A stretch of 34,220 nt of DNA from Monoraphidium neglectum (lineage: Eukaryota > Chlorophyta > Chlorophyceae > Sphaeropleales > Selenastraceae): positions 1 to 34,220 of the forward strand of contig NW_014013402.1 of the NCBI RefSeq assembly GCF_000611645.1. The letters run 5' to 3'. The stretch's first letter is position 1. Each line of letters starts with the position of its first letter. Both the position numbers and the translations under genes were made by a program. This document shows, in pieces, positions 7,920-18,231 of this stretch. The notes under the pieces are model-generated. The model did not search any database. It worked only from the letters and a program-made list of their open reading frames with translations, and was not told where the DNA came from.

Positions 7920-9807
7920 CACACACACACACACACATGCACGTGCTTGCAAATACACACGGCACATGCACACACAGCCATGACTGTGCACATGCCCAAT
8001 CTCTTTTTATGACCAGGCTGAGCTGGGCGATGACTGGCAGATCTTCCTGCTGGAGGACAAGGACGAGAAGCCCACAGCCGTGGTGCTGCCCAGCACTGCG
8101 CGGGAGGGCCAGATCAGCAGGTTCACGGAGGTGCGCGTTGCCCACAAGCATGTGGCGGTGTGGTTGATCAAAGTGACCGCTGGGGTGACCTTCAGGGGAG
8201 GGCCCGGGTGCTGGTGCGGAAAGTTGAGCCCTACACACTGCCCTCGTCTGTCTTCCCCGCTTACTTGCTGACGCCCCCTGAATCACATTGTCCCACCGCC
8301 GCTCCTTGCAGATCTGGCTGGCGGTGTCATTTGGGATCTTGACGACCGTCACGACCCTCAACAGTGCAGGGGTCCCGCTGCTGCAATTCCTGATTGACCC
8401 CTTCCGCACGGCAATCTCGCTCAAGGTAGACAGTGGAGCTCTCCAATGATCTAGAACCGTATGTTCATCCGTTGTGACGCTTTTACTTGCACAGCAATCA
8501 AGCATTGGACGACCATTCATTTCTAGCAACCCTAACCGCCCCAAATTGCACCCCGTTGCGATTGAACCCAGGATATAACCGATGCTCTACCGCTGGCAGG
8601 CGCCTTCTGGTTTACGCTCGGCGCCCATGAGTGGGGCCACCGCTGGGCCGCCGGCCGCCAGGGCGTAAGCCTGTACCTGCCCCTCATTGTCCCGGCTGGC
8701 TTCGGCTTCCTCGGATCCTTCGGCGGCCTCACGAGGTTCCGAGGGTTTGTGCGGGACAGGACTGCACTGCTGGACGTCGCCGCCTCGGGGCCGGCCGTGG
8801 GCACAGCGGCCAGCCTGGGGCTGGTGCTGGCGGGCTTGGGGCTCAGCAGCGCGGGGCTTGGTGACGTCACCGTTGACAGCGCCGCGTTCGCGGACAGCTG
8901 GAGCATCGGGCTGATGGTGCAGGCGGCGTTGGGCGACGCTCTGGCCAACCCAGAGGTGGGCTCAGCACACTGTTTGCTGGCAGGGGGCTTGTACTGCATG
9001 GGAAAGCGCGCGCGCTGGGTGGTGTGGTTTGGCCGCTACAGTATTGCATCCGGTATGCACCCGCAGCGGCATCCTGGCTGGTGACCTGCTTCTCTGCGTC
9101 AATTTCGCGCTCCCCTCTGCCCATCTCATGTGCCCTGTGTGTGTAAGGTCCGCGTGAGCTCCCTGTTGGTGGCGGGCTGGGCTGGGCTGGTCGTCAACGC
9201 CCTCAATTGCCTGCCTGCCGGCGAGCTGGACGGCGGGCGCATGGCGCTGGCGCTCTTCGGCCGCAGGCACGCTGATGTCACGCGCCTGCGAGGTTCATCA
9301 ACGGCAGACGGCACAACCAAGCAGGGTGGCAGCCGATCCTTGTCTGCAACGACGCTTGCTTCGAAGCAGCCCCAACCCATTCCCAGCGGGCGCCTTGCGT
9401 AGCCCCTGCCTGCCAGCCTCTACCATGCACCAAATACTCAATTTCACTGGTGGTTACACCTACGCATGCGCCTCCCTCCGTCCAGCCACACAGTGCTGTC
9501 CGCATCAAACCCCGCAACACGCGCCACCATCCATCGCAGGGGCTACACCGCGCTGGGCGTGCTGACCATCGCGGCGCTGGCCATCACCTCCTTCAACTCC
9601 ACCCTGGCCTTCTACTGGATCCTCTTCCTGCTGGCCCTGCAGCGCGGCCCCGCCCTGCCCTGCCAGCAGGAGGTCGCGCCACCGGAGGACCAGGGCCAGC
9701 GGCGGCTGGCATACGCTCTGATGGCGCTGCCGCTGCTGGTGCTGCCCCCTCTGCCCGTGGACCTGATCCTGGCCTGGCGCGACATGGGGACGCCCACGCT
9801 GTTCTGA
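6966..9807 (+). CDS. EGY2: EGY2-like chloroplast site-2 zinc metalloprotease (M50), 5' end unresolved
   Basis: Exons that rebuild plant EGY2: 6966-7112, 7446-7601, 8017-8130, 8312-8425, 8572-8955, 9148-9266 and 9540-9807 (TGA). The soluble N-terminal domain reads LQIPKEVIEKL, FGYDTLWVTS and GVVFKGNLRAK, then DWQIFLLEDKDEKPTAVVLP. The protease core has HEWGH (8626-8640, the zinc-binding HExxH) and LPAGELDGGR with LDGGR at 9226-9240 (third zinc ligand). Several hydrophobic segments follow, with FYWILFLLALQRGP near the end. EGY proteins are intramembrane proteases of plastid membranes. The transit peptide is missing: in-frame ATGs at 6918 and 6951 exist, but a separate first exon is likely. Two junctions fit the family best as GC-AG introns (AAG|GCAGGC at 7113 and CAG|GCACGC at 9267); GT alternatives would add 3 and 22 residues. 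A long CA repeat lies in the intron 7602-8016. Confidence 0.87.
7830..7937 (+). repeat. (CA)n microsatellite in an EGY2 intron
   Basis: About 108 bases of almost pure CA dinucleotides with two small interruptions (an extra A near 7870 and a G near 7912). It lies inside the EGY2 intron 7602-8016. The long HTHT and VCVC reading frames over it are repeat artefacts. Confidence 0.95.
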
Positions 9808-9863
9808 TCAGCTGGGGATGCTTGAAAGGTGCAGAGTGTGTGCATGCCGGCACAATGCAGCAG

Positions 9864-9868
9864 TGTAA
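9864..9868 (+). terminator. Putative poly(A) signal TGTAA of EGY2
   Basis: TGTAA lies 57 bases after the EGY2 stop codon on the coding strand, a typical algal arrangement. Confidence 0.55.
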
Positions 9869-10888
9869 CGCACCGCTCATCTGCCAGCAGCTGTTGGTAG
9901 GTTGAGGGACTTTGTCAAGCCAGCTGCCAGCAAAAGCACGGCCGCAGCTGCTTTCGTATGCAACCCATTTGGAAGAGCAGGGTCGAACGCAGCGCCAAGC
10001 AGTAGCAGCAGCAGCCTGGCGTTCATACACAATAGCGTAAGGACACGCGGCAAGGCATCACCGGTCGTAGACGCAGCCGCGTTTGCGGCAGCCTCTGGGA
10101 GTAAAAAGCACACAATCAACCGGGTAGGACCGCCACCAAAGATCCCCTTGATGCTGTATGTTCCACCTTGGTCTCGTGTGCTGCCCTGGAACACTCTTGT
10201 GCGAGGAAGCGTAGTGCGGCTGGTCAAACCCTGAATCTGGCACTCACCCTTGCGCTGCCCTTGGTGAATGTTTCACCCGTTTGACAGCCACATTGGTGGG
10301 CTTGAGTGATGCCCACATAGGCCACTATACTATGATGTATTGCAGCCCTCCTCGCTCGCAGGTTGCCCAATAGATGGGGCACGGTCACAAGCATACGGGA
10401 CAGTATGGTGTAGGTGCATCCTGTTCAGGGCTCCCTAAGATGCAAACGAACTGCCTCAGAGTGCTGCATGTTCAATGTCAAACGGTGTTGACCGCACTGC
10501 GCGGAAGGTGTCTGCAGCTGCCACGATAAGTTGGCCGCATGCAAGCATGTGATCCACACACGGTAGCCTGGCAGAAATCAACCAACGTGAGTGCGTCACA
10601 TGCTTGCATGCGACCAGCGCAAATCTCGTTGTCATGCTGATGCGCCGCTCAAGTGCAATGGCGGCTGGTGACAGCGCTCGCATGTGAAGCGGCTGGGCCA
10701 CCACGCTGAAGACCTTCCTTCAATAGTGGCAGTCGGTATCAAGCATTTCATGTGAACGCTGAGTTGTTCAACATCTCCGACAATCTCGCAGCACAGCTCC
10801 TACAACAGCAGCCCCTCGTCCGGGGTGTCGTGAGACTGAGGAGAAGTTTGTGTGGCACAAGCGACAAAATTTCAGACAGGGGCGCGAG
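9869..10888. other. Intergenic, no recognised gene; contains a long inverted repeat
   Basis: About 1 kb between EGY2 and COQ10. ORFs of about 110 codons occur on both strands at 9877-10234, both low-complexity (alanine, serine, leucine) and without a recognised domain. The notable structure is the perfect inverted repeat at 10536-10612. The right end should contain the COQ10 promoter. Confidence 0.4.
10536..10612. repeat. Perfect 17-bp inverted repeat with a 43-base loop
   Basis: The arm CGCATGCAAGCATGTGA (10536-10552) is the exact reverse complement of TCACATGCTTGCATGCG (10596-10612). It lies in a gap with no recognised gene. If transcribed it would form a 17-bp stem with a 43-base loop. 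It may also simply be a pair of protein-binding sites or the footprint of a mobile element. Confidence 0.85.
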
Positions 10889-12126
10889 ATGCTGTCTAGA
10901 TCGGTAGCTGCACGCCTGGCCCCAGCAGCCTGGAGCCACTTGAGAGGTGCCTGGGAATTACCAGTATGTGTTTGCGGCGCCACGAAGCCGGCGCCGCAAC
11001 TTCAGTGGCATGCGCACGCCGCGCCTTGGGCGGCACACACAAGCGGCGCGTCGCTGCTGCTGCAGCAGTTGCCTGGCAGCCCGGCAAGCGTGCGCCACTT
11101 TCTTGGCGGCCTCGTGGAAGAGCCCAGCAAGACGTACAACGAGCGACGTCTTCTTGGGTGAGCCGCGCTTGACAACAACGTGTCCTAGCAGCCGAGGAGT
11201 CGTCGCTGTGGTCATTCAATCAGAGCGCCAGGTGGCGATTGCCTCTGCCTTGCTGGCGGCATGCCCTGGCATAGGCAAGCAGTGCCTGTTGCTGCCGGCG
11301 CTGGCTGCACAGCGTCCGACGTGGTCCTCGCCCTTCCTGCGTCTCCCCACAGCTGGTCTCCCGAGCAGCTGTACACTGTGGTGTCTGCCGTCGACCAGTA
11401 TTCCCAGTTTGTGCCGTGGTGCGCCAAGTCCAGGGTGCTGGTAGACCGGCCCCGCAAGGATGGGGGCTACATGGAGGCCGAGCTGGAGGTTGGGTTCCAG
11501 GTGTTCAATGAACGGTGAGTTGCTTGGGGGTGCCCAGCACTGGTGGTGCACGTCAGGGGTCGGCGCAGCTCGCCCTGGATGGCGCAATTCACGCAGCACA
11601 TGGGGCTTGCAGACAAAGGTAGTGTGAGCACATGCTTGGTGCTTTGCAGCGTTTCACCAGCATCTTGGCCAAACTGGTCATTGAGACTGCTCCCTGCATG
11701 CTCCAGGCGGTTGTTGTGCCAGCGCTCATCGCCATCGCTCTACCAAAACCCACCTCACCAGGTACACCAGCAAGGTCACAATGCAGCGGCCGCACCGCGT
11801 CCACAGCAGCGTCGACGACAGCAGCCTGTTTGACCACCTCGAGTCCACCTGGGTGCTGCGCCCGGGGCCGCAGCCGGGCACCACCTGGCTCGTCTTCAAG
11901 GTCGATTTTGCGTTCAGGTCGGCGCTGTACCGCCACGTGGCGGACCTCTTCTTCGACCAGGTGGTGCGGCGCATGATGGGGGCCTTTGAGGGGCGCTGCG
12001 CGCAGCTCTACGGGCCCTCGACGCTGGCCACAGGCGGGGCTGGTGCCGGCGCGCGGCGGCAGCCAGCCGGCGCGGGCGTGGGGGCTGGCGGTGACCACCT
12101 GCCCCACTACCAGCAGCGGCAGCACA

Positions 12127-12157
<31 letters not shown>

Positions 12158-12308
12158 TCATGCGCGATCGCAGATTCTGCATCAGCAGCCGTACGCGGGC
12201 GACCGGCTGGAGCCCCTGGGGCCTCGGGGAGGCGGTGGCGCACCACAGGCGAGGCAGCAGCGGCCGGCGCTTCAGGCACCGCCTAACAGCGGTGTCGAAG
12301 GCCCGTGA
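10889..12308 (+). CDS. COQ10: Coenzyme Q-binding protein COQ10 (START-like domain), three exons
   Basis: Exons 10889-11157, 11353-11514 and 11762-12308 join with matching phases (GG|GTGAGC...CAG|C and CG|GTGAGT...AG|G) to give 325 residues. The N-terminus MLSRSVAARLAPAAW is an arginine-rich amphipathic mitochondrial presequence. The COQ10 domain runs from KTYNERRLLGWSPEQLYTVV through YSQFVPWCAKSRV, YMEAELEVGFQVFNERYTSK and FAFRSALYRHVADLFF to FEGRCAQLYGP. COQ10 is a START-like hydrophobic-pocket protein that binds ubiquinone in the mitochondrial inner membrane and supports respiration. The last 100 or so residues form an unusual low-complexity tail with a run of nine CAG codons at 12129-12155. 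An in-frame ATG at 10850 would add 13 residues; 10889 fits the presequence better. Confidence 0.9.
12129..12155 (+). repeat. (CAG)9 trinucleotide repeat coding for glutamine
   Basis: Nine CAG units in frame in the C-terminal tail of the COQ10 protein. Confidence 0.95.
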
Positions 12309-12431
12309 AGCCTCCTTTTTTGCAAGCCAAGACTCGATGACTTCTTTCTCTGCGTTGCATTCTTTCATATTTTGAACGTGATTTTGACTTAGCTTTCTGG
12401 ATAACCGCAATGGACGTACCTTGAATACAGG

Positions 12432-12436
12432 TGTAA
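12432..12436 (+). terminator. Putative poly(A) signal TGTAA of COQ10
   Basis: TGTAA lies 124 bases after the COQ10 stop on the coding strand. Confidence 0.5.
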
Positions 12437-12807
12437 CCCTGCATTTACCGGTGTTTGATGTACCGTTGGCCTGCCAGACCAACAAGGTCTCCGTCAACGG
12501 AGTCCGCGCAGTCCCAGTGATGCGCCCTTTGAACCCACCTCAGCCAGAACGCCAGCGGAGGCCAGCCCATGCCTGCAGTGCACACTGGTGCGAGTTTGTT
12601 TCCGCAGTCGTGTCTATCATGGCCTACAGGTACCGCGTGAAGTCCAGCAGCGTCCTGTCAGCCTGCCAGCTCGAGCTGGTCCGTAGTGGCGCTTCGTCAC
12701 ATGACGAACCGCACACCGCCGATCCACATCGCATGCCCCACATGATGCAGTGAAGACGTTGTAAGGTATGTTGTTCCCAACATACAATATTAGCTCAAGC
12801 CCTTGTC
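12437..12807. other. Intergenic: short promoter region of the GGCT-like gene
   Basis: Some 370 bases between the COQ10 poly(A) signal and the next start codon. A weak AT-rich patch (about 12755-12795) precedes the ATG at 12808. No coding sequence is recognised. Confidence 0.4.
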
Positions 12808-15629
12808 ATGGCGCACGATGCGGACACCAGCGCGGCTGTAATGGAGCAAGGCGCGGGACCGGAGGAGCTCGTTTGGTACCTTGGCTACGTGAGGCAAAAG
12901 GATTTCACAGATTGTCTCTTTAGGGACTCTGCCCTGGCCCAACCAACTACTGCCCGCCCGCGGAGGCGCCTCCGGCACATCGCGCCTCGGGCACGCCCAG
13001 CAGCGCTTGCCAACACGCGCCCCCGGCTTTCTTGTCCTCACACCATCTGCCAGGGGTCTATGGTGAACCCTGTGTCGCTGAAACGCCGCGGCGTGCTGCC
13101 CAGCAAGTCCATGCCCATCACATTGGAGGGATTTGACCTGGTAAACTAGCCCTCGCTGACAGGACACTAGGAATCATCGTGCGGGGCTGCTGCAATATCG
13201 GCCGCCCTGGACACCTTTCTGGAGCCCTGAGCTGCTCACATCTGGGAATCGTGGGGCCGTGGCTTGTCATCCGCGAGAACGAATCTGGTGGTGGTGGGCC
13301 AGGGAACACACTTGGGAACCAAGCCTCTGCAGTGCCTGCACCACGCCACCAGCCGGCACGCCCTCGCCCCACAACACCCTGGGCCTGACGGTCATAATCC
13401 ACCTCCAGGAGTTTTCCATGAACGGGATGGCCAACATAGCGGCGCGGGAGGGGGCGGTGATGCACGGCGTGGCGCACCTCGTCACACCCCAGGTCGGTCT
13501 GCAGCTCAGGGCAGGGCTGGCAGTGGGAGGGGGTGCGAGGTGGTGGTGGTTTGTGAGGAGGCAAGGGATGGCGGCGTAAGAATTCAACTATTTTTGGGCT
13601 GGTAGGGGGGCTCAACCACGCCCTGCCCCGCATCCAAACTGGGCCGGTTGTAGCTCGCGTTGCAAACGTGCTGCTGCCCCCACATGCCGCCCAGCGGCAG
13701 CCGCAGCCTGATGCTCCCGGTCATGCCTCGGCGCCACTGCTGAAATGACGACGCGCCCCCCCTGCCTTGACGGCTGCTGCATCAACTCTCATGCCCACCT
13801 GACCCCATATCGACCCCGCGGAAGCCTTGTTCCACCCTACCCGCCCACCCCAACAGATGTTTGAGGTGCTGGCCAAGATAGAGTCAGTCTACAACTACAC
13901 TCTCGTTACCTGCCGCCCCTACGACGACTCAGCCCCCCCAGTCCAGGCGCGCGCCTTCATCGTGCCGCTTGAGACGATCGCGGCGCACAAGCGCCACCTG
14001 GAAGAGCGTGGGCAGTCAACCCTGGAGCTGCCCTCAGAACGGTGGGTGCGCGCGCGCCAAATGTATGCGCCAGGCGTTTGAGCATCGCGCGACGGCTCTG
14101 CTGCCTGATGCCGCGGCAGCACGCTGCCAAACAGATCCTCAGGGGTGAGCCGGCTTGCCTTGATTGTGCCTCCTGACTGCTCGCCGTGCATGGTCTGCAC
14201 TGCCCGGGACAACACAACAGTTTGCCTGCAGCACCATTAGCACCTGATGTCATGCCACCCAACCCGTGCGTCTGCCGCCAGGTACATCCGCATCATTACA
14301 GAGGGCCTCCGCCACTTTGGCGCCGCCCCCTCCTGGATCGCGCGCATCGAGGCGCAGCCTTTTAACCCCGCCCGCCCGCGCGCGCAGTGGTTGACGGCGC
14401 CCGAGGCGCCGCGATCCAACGGGGAGGCGCTGCCCCTCTTCACCCTGGCCCAGCTGGCGGAACACAAGGTGAAGCGAGTAGGGGGCAGGCAGGGGATGGG
14501 GGTTGAGGGTCAGGGGTTGAGGGATCACACTTTAAGGAGTTCGGGCATTCATAGCAAGCGAGGTTGGTAGGTGTTTCACAACATGGGTGGATCTGGGCTG
14601 GGTATTAGACAGCCAACCAAATATGATGAGGTTGGAGAAAGAATAAGCAGGTAGTAACCAGGAGGACAATGTGCTGTGGGCGACAGCCGCTTTGACCCCC
14701 GCTCAACATGGCTTGGCACGGGGTTGTGGGCATGGCCTGCAGCTCTGACGCTGGTGATCGACATGTTGCCCGCGTACACATCTCAATTTGACGTACACCG
14801 CCACCCTGCCCGCGTGTGCACTCCCACCCCTCCCCCAGGGCCGCCTGCCTGCCTACTATGCATGTGGCCGCAAGGTCCTGCGGGCATTGGCGCCAGGCGG
14901 CCACCCCTTCTCCTCCATCTATAAGATGCTCAGCGGCACACAGGTGGGGCTGGCTGTGGGCCGGGGCTGTGCTGGGTGGGAACGGGGCCGCGAGTGCAGG
15001 GACGGTTTGACCCGAGAGAGGAGGCACGACCAGGCATCCCCTGTATCCTTCACTCCCCCCACACTGGCTGGCTTTTGTGTTACATGCTGCGGGTCGCAGC
15101 AATCCCTGCCCTTCAGGTGCTGACCTGGCCCTTGGAGGTAGCGTCACATGGCTCCTGCGCTGCAACCGCTCCTCAGCTGCAACCTTCCCTTCCTGCCCCC
15201 ACACCCACCTCATGGCAGTCTGTCCTCTTCATGTGTTCCGTCCTGTGAGTGCCCCGTCTGCGTTGATGGTGGCAGGGGGGATCAAGCCGGCGGGTGGCGG
15301 GGCCTGGCACGCCTGACAGGTGCTGGATGCCACAACAGCATTGCAGCCTGAATATCTGCACTGCAGCTCTGTCTGACCCGACACAACACCCTCCCAGCTG
15401 TTTTTCACCAGCCCATGCGCGCAACTGCTGCCGGTCCTTGCTGCTGCGCGCGCCCCGCTGCAGCTACGACCCCAGCCTGCCTCCTGTGGAGGGCCCTGAC
15501 GACGTCCAGGAGGTCCACGTGGCCTGGGCCGAGGACCTGGCCATGGAGACAGCCCTCAAGTGAGGAACGCGGCCAGCCGTTGGGGCATGTGTGTTTTTGA
15601 GTTTGTGCGTGCATATACACGCGCGCGCG

Positions 15630-15666
<37 letters not shown>

Positions 15667-16065
15667 AAACATGCGCGCATTTTGCGATCAAAGGGGCTAT
15701 TGCTGCTGAGTTCTTGAGAGTTCGTTGCTTAAGAATGCAGACATGAGCGAAATCGTTTACAGGTGTCTCATGGCTGCGCATAAAAAAGTAGTACAGTAGT
15801 GCGTTTGTCAAGGCAAGCACGACAAGCCTCATCAACCCTCTGGTGGACTGCCGCAACAACAAGCTGCTGGAGCCATCACGGCCTGTGCGGTCTGTCCCTG
15901 ACTGCCCCCAGCCCCTTTTCATGCGCTGCCAACTGCGACCTCACCTAGCCAGCAACTCTCTGCTCACCCTGATTTCGCCTCACCAGGTATGACTTCAAGC
16001 TGGAGGTTGTCGGCTACCTGGCAGACGGGGAGGTGGCACACGGGGAGGGGGGCGTACGCAAGTAG
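12808..16065 (+). CDS. Gamma-glutamylcyclotransferase-like protein, eight or more exons
   Basis: Exons 12808-12888, 13054-13140, 13409-13492, 13857-14041, 14282-14468, 14839-14943, one ending at 15559, and 15987-16065 (TAG). The joined start VWYLGY|GSMVNPVSLKRRGV gives the YGS(N)xNP substrate loop of the GGCT fold. Next come FSMNGMANIAAREGAVMHGV and FEVLAKIESVYNYTLV, where E93 sits at the family's general-base position, then LPSERYIRIITEGLRHFG. GGCT-type enzymes release 5-oxoproline from gamma-glutamyl peptides; the exact substrate here is unknown. A C-terminal half (YYACGRKVLRAL, SSIYKMLSGTQ, CSYDPSLPPVEG, WAEDLAMETALKYDFKLEVV) extends beyond the core. Most junctions keep frame, but no acceptor before exon 7 (somewhere in 15339-15412) fits the phase-0 end of exon 6, so that join, or a missing small exon, is unresolved. 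No transit peptide is seen. Confidence 0.8.
15632..15665 (+). repeat. (GT)n microsatellite in an intron of the GGCT-like gene
   Basis: About 17 GT units, preceded by a short (GC)n stretch at 15621-15630. It lies in the intron 15560-15986. Confidence 0.93.
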
Positions 16066-18231
16066 AACGGGGGCGACGCAGGCAGCACCGGCAACATCAA
16101 GACTGGCAACGCGCTGATATTGTGAGCCGTGGAGAACGCACCTTTCTCCAAATGCCAATTTGACTAAGCGGGTGTGCAACCTGCGATAGTTTCATGCCAT
16201 AGTACGCCGACAGGATCCCTACCCTGACTTGGATGCTCGCCCAGCACAGCCTGACGCACCTGCTGCTCAATGCTGCGGCACACCGCAACATGCACTGTTG
16301 CGGATCTATCTGTCGACATACGCTGTATCTGTCTGCTCAGCAACCAACAGGGGCTAACGCCTGACACCCTGTATGTCATTTGTATTACGATGCATGCCAC
16401 GTCCTGGTGTGCAACACAGCGCGCAGCACCCAAAGCATGAACATCCACGGCAGCGAGCCATGTGCTTTATTGCCAAGGGCTTGCACCGCAGAGAAACCTA
16501 TGAACGCACTTGCATATCTGCCGCCGTTCAGGCTGATCCCACTGCAGGGTGGCGCCCAAAGTAGCATTATTAAACATGCATGGCCTGCAACTCGGCTTGC
16601 AATCGCACACGCGAGCGCAGAGCCCAAGCCGGCTGTAACCTTATGCGGCGGGTGCCTGCCGTCAACGCGCAGCACAGCGCACTCGCAAAACGGGTGGGAA
16701 GCTGGACGAAAATCATCGAAGCAGCACCATGATTGTTGTGTGGCAATGCGGACCCGGGACCATCATGCGTGGCCGCATCCCCCTTCCCCGCCATTGCCTC
16801 AAGCTAGACGCGTGCTGCGGGCGCTGGGACCACAGCAGGAGTTTGGGCGCTGGTGTCAAATGTGTTGCGCGCTGCAGCTACTGCCCCCAGCGAATGCTGC
16901 ACAGCAAACGTGGCCGCATGTGCATGCATGAGAGCTGCGCAGACGGTCCTGGTGTATGAGCAGTGAGGTGGAGCAGGCGCCATCGTTTTGTGTCGTGATG
17001 GCGGCGCAGGGGTAAAGCCGCTGTTGAGGTTGGATGAGTAGCGGCCCCGCCGTTGAGGCACAACTCAAGGCCTGACTCGCACCCAGGCCTAGAGTGCTCT
17101 CAGCGGCACTGGAACCCCAAAAGAACAGCCTAGCCAAGGCGGTGGCAGGAACTTGGCCGCCGTTCGGCATTTGTTCACACCGCTGGCCTGGCTGGCCAGG
17201 CGCACATGTACTGTGCACATCGTGATGTGCGGAAAATGAGTGCAGCAGAGTGCGCTTCCATCCCTGTGGTATGCCACGCGCCACGGTGGCCGGTGGGGTC
17301 GATGGTGTGTTGGTACAACAAGGGGTGCCTGGCTGCGCAACATGCCGGCGATAGCGCAGCATGAGTATACCCTCTGGTGGAGGGCGCATGCCAGATTGCT
17401 AAACAAGCGCATGCTATGAATGCAGAGTGAGGGGGGCGCCTGGCTGGTGGTTTGACGGTGTTGGCAACTGGATGGGAGGGCAAGCAGGCGCGACATCGTG
17501 TGGCCACGCCCCGGCCTTTGTATGCGCCCGGGTGAGGGCAAGGCCGCAGACTTTGGGGGGTGATACATGTCTCTGGGTTGGCCGCCGCTTGCTTTGATTC
17601 AAGGTGCGACGGCAGGAGGGTGGTGAGACACCGGTACAAAATGTGACAGAAGAGGGCGATAGATCATACGGTACAAAGCGCTTCAAGGCAAAACAAGCGA
17701 AATGTTAGGGTACAGGCGGCATTCGTGCCAAGAGGTGATGGCAGGGCACAGCAAAACAAGCAAAACAAGCCCCGCCAGCCCTGCACGCAGCGGCCACAGG
17801 GCGCACAGGGTTGCTGCGGCAGTCCTGAGTGGTGTGCAACAGCCAGCAGTACCAGTAATACCACGCCTCGCACTGGCCAATCTTTGCACGCTGCCTATCC
17901 AGGCCCCGTTGCCAGGGTCGGGTGGCGCGCCTGCAATTGGGGCGCCTCAAGGCAGGCACCTAAGACAGGGCAGGGGCAGCGAGAGACCACCCCGATGCAT
18001 TCCAAAAATGTCCTCTCATCAACCAGCACAATCAGGGCGACACTCCATCCTATCGCCCTGTGAATGGCCGCCAGCCCTGACAACGGCCCAGCGCAGAGCG
18101 CCCGCACGTGGTTCTCTGCTGTCTCTCGACAGAGAGGGACAGCGGGGTTGTGTGGCGGTGTGCCTGCGGCGCCCGCGCGCAGCTCTTGGGGGTCAGCCCC
18201 GCCAGGTGGGAATGTCGCCTCGCACACCCGC
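16066..18231. other. 2.2-kb region without a recognised gene
   Basis: Between the GGCT-like stop and the 3' end of the minus-strand membrane-protein gene. Many ORFs of 60-180 codons occur on both strands (for example 16856-17389 and 17895-18782 on the minus strand, 17702-18244 on the plus strand), but all read as cysteine- or arginine-rich nonsense with no domain. TGTAA at 16634-16638 could serve the GGCT-like gene with a 3' UTR of about 570 bases. A small spliced gene could hide here, as APH-1 and COA5 do elsewhere, but none was found. Confidence 0.4.

Noticed and set aside
7338..8012. Long ORFs on both strands reading HTHTHT or VCVCVC
   Set aside because: They run through a CA microsatellite inside an EGY2 intron; the only real coding part is the exon 7446-7601. 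The same applies to the ORFs over 30805-31169 and 33632-33745.
9877..10234. Overlapping ORFs of about 110 codons on both strands downstream of EGY2
   Set aside because: Both are low-complexity, neither has a domain and neither has a convincing gene context.
16856..17686. Several minus-strand ORFs in the gap after the GGCT-like gene
   Set aside because: Amino acid composition (Cys, His, Arg, Pro) and lack of conserved patterns look like random open frames in GC-rich DNA.
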